Source: Nemorincola caseinilytica (GTDB lineage: Bacteria; Bacteroidota; Bacteroidia; Chitinophagales; Chitinophagaceae). Taken from it: a stretch of 64,000 bases of DNA. The position numbers and the translations under genes were made by a program. The notes under the pieces were generated by a model, which did no database searches, was not told where the DNA came from, and was given only the letters and a program-made list of their open reading frames with translations. The stretch spans positions 62,001 to 126,000 of the forward strand of contig NZ_BAABFA010000024.1 of the NCBI RefSeq assembly GCF_039540515.1, in the 5' to 3' direction. Below are positions 60,276 through 64,000 of this stretch, piece after piece; the stretch's first letter is position 1, and the number at the start of each line of letters is the position of its first letter.

Positions 60276-60485
60276 ATGGAACAGCAGAAAATGAATATGG
60301 CCACACTCACTGCCCTGTCTATGATAATAGCCCGCCAGGAATTTCTCACCGGCCTTATGATAGAGTCCATTGCCGTAGGCAATCCCGAATTCCAGGAGAC
60401 CCTGCGCGATTCGCATACCAAGCTCGTAGAGGAGTCCTCCCGGGAATGGCTGCAACGCCTGATGGCGGTAGGGGCCACTATGTAA
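60276..60485 (+). CDS. small hypothetical protein (69 aa)
   Basis: This is a short acidic-helical protein, MEQQKMNMATLTALSMIIA then RQEFLTGLMIESIAVGN and SREWLQRLM. It has no signal, membrane or known motif. The codon pattern looks like the neighbours and the region is otherwise empty between two real genes. It could be a small regulator or helical dimer. The ATG at 60276 is the first that excludes an implausible upstream part. No homologue is recognised. Confidence 0.5.
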   Translation: MEQQKMNMATLTALSMIIARQEFLTGLMIESIAVGNPEFQETLRDSHTKLVEESSREWLQRLMAVGATM

Positions 60486-60553
60486 GCGCCGGTCTACCGG
60501 GTATGTCAGGTAAATGCCGGTAAAAAGTTCCACTCTTTTTATAGGGCATCTGC

Positions 60554-60561
60554 TATTTTTG
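60554..60561 (+). promoter_or_regulatory. -7 element of ftcD
   Basis: TATTTTTG, 22 nt before the ftcD ATG. Confidence 0.5.
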
Positions 60562-60583
60562 CAACCTCAACACATCACGAACA

Positions 60584-62272
60584 ATGAAGGACTTTTCTAA
60601 TGCCATTATAGAATGCGTGCCCAATTTCAGCGAGGGCCGCGATATGAATATCATCAAACAGATAACCGATGAGATAGAGCGTACCGAAGGTGTGCGCCTG
60701 CTGGATGTAGACCCCGGCAAGGCCACCAACCGTACCGTGGTCACCTTTATAGGCAACCCTCATGCTGTAGTAGAGGCCGCCTATCGTGCCATCAAAAAGG
60801 CCGGCGAGCTTATAGACATGCGTACGCATACCGGCGAGCATCCGCGCATGGGCGCTACCGATGTTTGCCCGCTTATACCCATATCGGGCATCACTATGGA
60901 AGAGACCGTAGAATTTGCGCGTATGCTGGGCCAGCGGGTAGGCGAGGGTGCAGGTATACCTGTATACCTGTATGAGTATGCCGCTACTGCCGACTACCGC
61001 CGCAATCTTGCCGACATCCGCAAGGGCGAATACGAAGGTCTGCAATCGAAGATAATGCAGCCCGAGTGGAAGCCCGACTATGGCCCCGCTGCGTTCAATG
61101 CCGTGAGCGGCGCCACTGTTATAGGTGCGCGCGATTTCCTTATCGCATACAATGTCAACCTCAATACCACTTCTACCCGCCGTGCCAATGCGGTGGCCTT
61201 CGATATACGCGAGAAGGGCAGGCAGAAGAAAGATGCCAATGGCAAGATAGTGAAGGATGCCGGCGGCGAGGCTGTATGGGAGCCCGGCCTGCTGAAGAAT
61301 GTAAAGGCCATAGGCTGGTATATAGAGGAGTATGGCATAGCGCAGATATCCATCAACCTCACCAACATGAACACCACGCCACTGCATGTGGTGTTCGATA
61401 CCGCCTGCGAACGTGCCAATGCCCGTGGTATGCGCGTTACAGGTAGCGAGCTGGTGGGCCTTGTGCCGCTGCAGGCCCTGCTGGAGGCCGGTAAGTACTT
61501 CCTGCAGAAGCAGGAGCGCAGCATAGGCGTGAGCGAGGAAGAGCTGGTGCGCATAGCCGTAAGGTCCCTTGGTCTGGACGAGCTTGGTCCCTTCGATCCC
61601 AAAAAGAAGGTGATAGAATACCAGTTGCAGGACACCAATGCAAAGAAGCTGGTAGATATGACCGTTACCCGTTTCGTACACGAGACGGCCAGCGAATCGC
61701 CCGCGCCGGGCGGTGGCTCGGTATCGGCGCTCTGTGGTGCGCTGGGTGCGGCACTGGGTACTATGGTTGCCAATCTCTCATCGCACAAGAAGGGCTGGGA
61801 CAGCCGCTGGAAGGAGTTCAGCGATCATGCTGCCGAGGGCCAGAAGCTGCTGAAAGAGATGCTATACCTGGTAGATGAGGATACCAATGCCTTCAACGCC
61901 ATCATGGCCGCCTTTGGTATGCCCAAGGGGACAGACGATGAGAAGGCGGCCCGCAAAGCTGCCATAGAGGCCGCCACCATATATGCCATCAAGATACCGT
62001 TCCGCACTATGGAGGTAGCCTATGCCTCTATGGACCTGGCCATAGCGATGGGAAAGAAGGGCAATCCCAACAGCATCAGCGATGCCGGTGTGGGCGCGCT
62101 CTGTGCCCGTACCGCTGTAAAAGGTTGCTACCTGAACGTAAGGATAAATGCACAGGACCTCAAAGAGCATCCCGAGGTAAAAGACCTGCTGGCGCGTGCC
62201 GAAGAGATAAACACTGCTGTAGAGGCCAAAGAGCATGAGGCATGGAGCATAGTACTGGGCGCTATGAAGTAA
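60584..62272 (+). CDS. ftcD: bifunctional glutamate formimidoyltransferase / formimidoyl-THF cyclodeaminase
   Basis: This 562-aa fused enzyme joins histidine breakdown to the folate pool. The N-terminal formiminotransferase domain (1-325) has ECVPNFSEGRD, the IDMRTHTGEHPRMGATDVCP block with catalytic His, and GARDFLIAYNVNLNT. The C-terminal cyclodeaminase domain (from ~365) has SPAPGGGSVSALCGALGAAL. The fused form is usual in animals and in Bacteroidota. Other hut genes are not adjacent. Confidence 0.95.
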   Translation: MKDFSNAIIECVPNFSEGRDMNIIKQITDEIERTEGVRLLDVDPGKATNRTVVTFIGNPHAVVEAAYRAIKKAGELIDMRTHTGEHPRMGATDVCPLIPISGITMEETVEFARMLGQRVGEGAGIPVYLYEYAATADYRRNLADIRKGEYEGLQSKIMQPEWKPDYGPAAFNAVSGATVIGARDFLIAYNVNLNTTSTRRANAVAFDIREKGRQKKDANGKIVKDAGGEAVWEPGLLKNVKAIGWYIEEYGIAQISINLTNMNTTPLHVVFDTACERANARGMRVTGSELVGLVPLQALLEAGKYFLQKQERSIGVSEEELVRIAVRSLGLDELGPFDPKKKVIEYQLQDTNAKKLVDMTVTRFVHETASESPAPGGGSVSALCGALGAALGTMVANLSSHKKGWDSRWKEFSDHAAEGQKLLKEMLYLVDEDTNAFNAIMAAFGMPKGTDDEKAARKAAIEAATIYAIKIPFRTMEVAYASMDLAIAMGKKGNPNSISDAGVGALCARTAVKGCYLNVRINAQDLKEHPEVKDLLARAEEINTAVEAKEHEAWSIVLGAMK

Positions 62273-62277
62273 GCCCC

Positions 62278-62307
62278 AAGCCCCTCCCGACCTCCCCCGA
62301 GGGGAGG
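62278..62307 (-). repeat. dispersed GC-rich palindromic repeat, copy 3
   Basis: This copy is in reverse orientation, starting 5 nt after the ftcD stop. It is a complete copy with hairpin CCTCCCC-CGA-GGGGAGG and a one-base shift. Confidence 0.88.
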
Positions 62308-62320
62308 AGGTATCAATACT

Positions 62321-62363
62321 AATAGAGAAGAGGCTGTATCACTGATACAGCCTCTTCTCTATT
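62321..62363. terminator. very long bidirectional terminator
   Basis: A perfect 21-bp stem (62321-62341 and 62343-62363) with AT ends lies between convergent ftcD and the propeller gene, flanked by palindromic repeats on both sides. Confidence 0.88.
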
Positions 62364-62387
62364 ATGCAAAACATGGGCGACCCATCG

Positions 62388-62416
62388 CCTCCCCTCGGGG
62401 GAGGTCGGGAGGGGCT
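62388..62416 (+). repeat. dispersed GC-rich palindromic repeat, copy 4
   Basis: This is a complete copy in + orientation. Its last two bases are part of the stop codon of the propeller gene. Together with copy 3 it mirrors around the terminator. Confidence 0.88.
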
Positions 62417-63494
62417 ACTCCACCCAATCGCATATGAACACATTCGTGTCCCTGTTGCCGCCATTGTTCCTGTTCGATGAGAAGATGAGCTTCTTGCCAT
62501 CGGGCGAGAACATAGGGAAGGCATCAAAACCCGCATCGTTCGATATGCGCTCCAGCCCTGTCCCATCTATGTTCACCAGGTAGAGGTTGAAGGGGAAGCC
62601 TCGCTCATGTTCGTGGTTCGATGCGAATATCAGGCGCTTGCCATCCGGTGCAAAGGAGGGCGCCCAGTTGGCCTTGCCCAGGCTGGTCACCTGTCTTGCA
62701 TTGCTGCCATCGGCATTGGCTACGAACACTTCCATGTTGGTAGGCATCACCAGCCCCTGTGCCAGCAGGTCTTTGTATTCTTTTACCTGCTCCTCGGTCT
62801 TCGGGCGCGATGCACGCCATGTTATCATCTTGCTGTCGGGCGAAAAACATGCGCCGCCATCATAGCCTGTGGTTGTGGTTATCTGCTTTACATCGGTGCC
62901 GTCTATGTTCATCGTATACAGGTCTATATCTCCGTTGCGCATACTGGTGAACACTATTTTCTTCCCATCGGGCGATACCGTACCCTCTGCATCATAGCCG
63001 GGTGTATTGGTAAGCCTCTTGGTTATGTTGCCCTTTAGGTCGGCCACATATATGTCGTAGCTGTCGTATATAGGCCATACATACTTTTTTATCTTGCTGC
63101 GGTCGGGCACAGGTGGGCAGCTATCTGCGGCCATATGGGTAGATGCATATAGGAAGTGCTTCATATCCGGCATCAGGTAGGCGCATGTGGTACGGCCCTT
63201 GCCGGTGCTTACCAGTTTATAGCTGAATTTCTTTTTACCGGAAGCAGGTATGGTGCCATAAAATATCTGGTCGCAGGGTACACCGTCTTTCGCATCGGTG
63301 CGCTGAAAGGTCACATGCTCATTATCGAACCCGAAATAGGCCTCGGCATTATCGCCGCCAAAGGTCAGTTGGCGTATGTTCCTGAAGTGTTTCTCATCAG
63401 GGTAGGTAAGTGGTTTGTCCTGTGCTTTTGCAGCAGTGGTCAATAGTGTGGCTGCTGCCAGTAGGCTGTGAAGGTGAGTTCGGTTAAATATCAT
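62415..63494 (-). CDS. exported TolB/WD40-like beta-propeller protein
   Basis: This 359-aa protein has a signal peptide (ending AAKAQ) and repeated PD40/TolB-like blades: SPDGKKIVFTSMRNGDIDLYTMNIDG, FSPDSKMITW, FAPDGKRLIFASN and FSPDGKKLIFSSNRN, each placed about 45-70 residues apart. The blades lie mainly in the second half. It is probably periplasmic and binds other proteins or glycans. It lacks a peptidase domain, so it is not a DPP-type enzyme. The start at 63494 follows a -7 box by 18 nt. Confidence 0.88.
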   Translation of the reverse strand: MIFNRTHLHSLLAAATLLTTAAKAQDKPLTYPDEKHFRNIRQLTFGGDNAEAYFGFDNEHVTFQRTDAKDGVPCDQIFYGTIPASGKKKFSYKLVSTGKGRTTCAYLMPDMKHFLYASTHMAADSCPPVPDRSKIKKYVWPIYDSYDIYVADLKGNITKRLTNTPGYDAEGTVSPDGKKIVFTSMRNGDIDLYTMNIDGTDVKQITTTTGYDGGACFSPDSKMITWRASRPKTEEQVKEYKDLLAQGLVMPTNMEVFVANADGSNARQVTSLGKANWAPSFAPDGKRLIFASNHEHERGFPFNLYLVNIDGTGLERISNDAGFDAFPMFSPDGKKLIFSSNRNNGGNRDTNVFICDWVE

Positions 63495-63512
63495 GTTTTG
63501 TTTTATGTGGCG

Positions 63513-63520
63513 CAAATCTA
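63513..63520 (-). promoter_or_regulatory. -7 element of the propeller gene
   Basis: TAGATTTG on the minus strand, 18 nt before the ATG at 63494. Confidence 0.5.
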
Positions 63521-63601
63521 CTCCAACGCCTTGCATCAGGCACTGATAATGCAGTGCATTTTGTCAGCCGATCGTCATAAACGTATATGCGAAGTAGTTG
63601 T

Positions 63602-63720
63602 GACGTGCGTTGCAAACGCACTGCCTGAGCATCCTCGTTGTAAACGAGGACGAGTGGGGTTAATGACGTGCGTTACAAACGCACTACCTGAGCAGCATCC
63701 TCGTCGTAGACGAGGACGAG
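63602..63720. repeat. tandem pair of double-hairpin repeats
   Basis: Two units (63602-63654 and 63664-63720) each contain two hairpins: GTGCGTT/AACGCAC with a 3-nt loop, and TCCTCGT/ACGAGGA with a 5-nt (or 3-nt) loop, separated by CTGCCTGAGC-like spacers. Between units the innermost pair of the second hairpin changes from T-A to C-G, keeping the pairing. The units lie between two minus-strand genes. Confidence 0.85.
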
Positions 63721-63724
63721 TAAC

Positions 63725-64000
63725 TTATCTCCTCCCCTCGGGGGAGGTCGGGAGGGGCTTCTTCCTGAATAGTTGGGAAACGGCCACACCTATAAGTATC
63801 AGTATCAGCACACTGCTTGCCATGGCCACCTTCTGCCCATTGTAGAAGCTCTCAGGCCTGAAGTGGAACTCTATACTATGGGTGCCTGCAGGCACTTTTA
63901 TGGCGCGTAGCACATAGTTGGCCCTTATTATGGGGGTCTCCTTGCCATCTACATATGCCTTCCAGCCTTTGCTGTAATATATGTCCGAGAATACCGCAAG
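63725..64000 (-). CDS. YfhO-type membrane protein, C-terminal fragment (5' end outside the window)
   Basis: The minus-strand frame is open from 64000 to a TAA at 63727-63725, giving 91 residues. They read ...DIYYSKGWKAYVDGKETP, IIRANYVLRAIKVPAGTHSIEFHF, a final membrane helix (ASSVLILILIGVAVSQLF) and a short tail. The pattern S-x-G-W-x-A-(Y/F)-V-D-G-K and V-P-A-G-x-H is the end of YfhO-family proteins, large GT-C-like membrane proteins linked to glycosylation. The last eleven codons come from a dispersed repeat. Confidence 0.8.
   Translation of the reverse strand, partial: LAVFSDIYYSKGWKAYVDGKETPIIRANYVLRAIKVPAGTHSIEFHFRPESFYNGQKVAMASSVLILILIGVAVSQLFRKKPLPTSPEGRR
63731..63760 (+). repeat. 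dispersed GC-rich palindromic repeat, copy 5, inside a coding end
   Basis: This complete copy overlaps the last codons of the YfhO-type gene on the other strand, where it is read as KPLPTSPEGR. Confidence 0.9.

Overview
The window is a chromosomal stretch of a Bacteroidota genome, most likely from the Chitinophagia or a near relative. Four things point there. Many genes are preceded by the Bacteroidota -7 element TAnnTTTG. The primary sigma factor has the compact Bacteroidota N-terminus. There is a type IX secretion (T9SS) C-terminal sorting domain. Several families and gene groupings are typical of the phylum: DUF3822-rsmD-coaD, DUF2723, a MerC/Fur pair and a split metH. I see no phage, insertion sequence, CRISPR array, rRNA or tRNA, so this is core and housekeeping DNA. 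The unusual signals are in repeats, promoter layout and a few degenerate or unrecognised proteins.

Layout. 1-6 kb: the end of a large unrecognised protein, a DUF3828 lipoprotein, a DEAD-box RNA helicase, a heptamer tandem-repeat array, a stand-alone response regulator and truB. 6-17.6 kb: an unusual 545-aa protein, comM, an XRE regulator, an H1-like/DUF6496 protein beside a Nei-type DNA glycosylase, a prolyl oligopeptidase, fsa, an acyl-CoA dehydrogenase, an EGF-domain lipoprotein and a DUF72 protein. 17.6-26 kb (mostly minus strand): metH, a PAP2-like protein, a nucleotidyltransferase, a PKD lipoprotein, an RRM protein and a LemA-TPM-TPM operon. 26-35 kb: kynU, a NUDIX hydrolase, pyrE, two unknown membrane proteins, an MlaF-like ATPase, and DUF3822-rsmD-coaD-GNAT. 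35-47 kb: a 1055-aa DUF2723 membrane protein, rpoD, an MBL hydrolase, a T9SS cargo protein, the rodA-mrdA cell-elongation pair and queA. 47-56 kb: an MltD-like transglycosylase, tatA, the pyruvate dehydrogenase E2 subunit, a 3-hydroxyisobutyrate dehydrogenase-like enzyme, a divergent Fur/MerC pair with a two-box operator, a saccharopine dehydrogenase-like protein, smpB-accD and a DsbD-like membrane protein without its redox cysteines. 56-64 kb: a second stand-alone receiver, a GT39-like glycosyltransferase, YraN, an SIS sugar isomerase, ftcD, a WD40-like propeller protein and the end of a YfhO-type membrane protein.

Convergent gene pairs are usually separated by near-perfect hairpins that can stop transcription from both sides. 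Several genes have the -7 box only 4-8 nt before the start codon, which suggests leaderless or nearly leaderless mRNAs. Three dispersed repeat classes sit in intergenic space: heptamer tracts, a GC-rich palindrome, and a tandem double-hairpin element. They often touch stop codons, and one copy of the palindrome has become the last codons of a protein.
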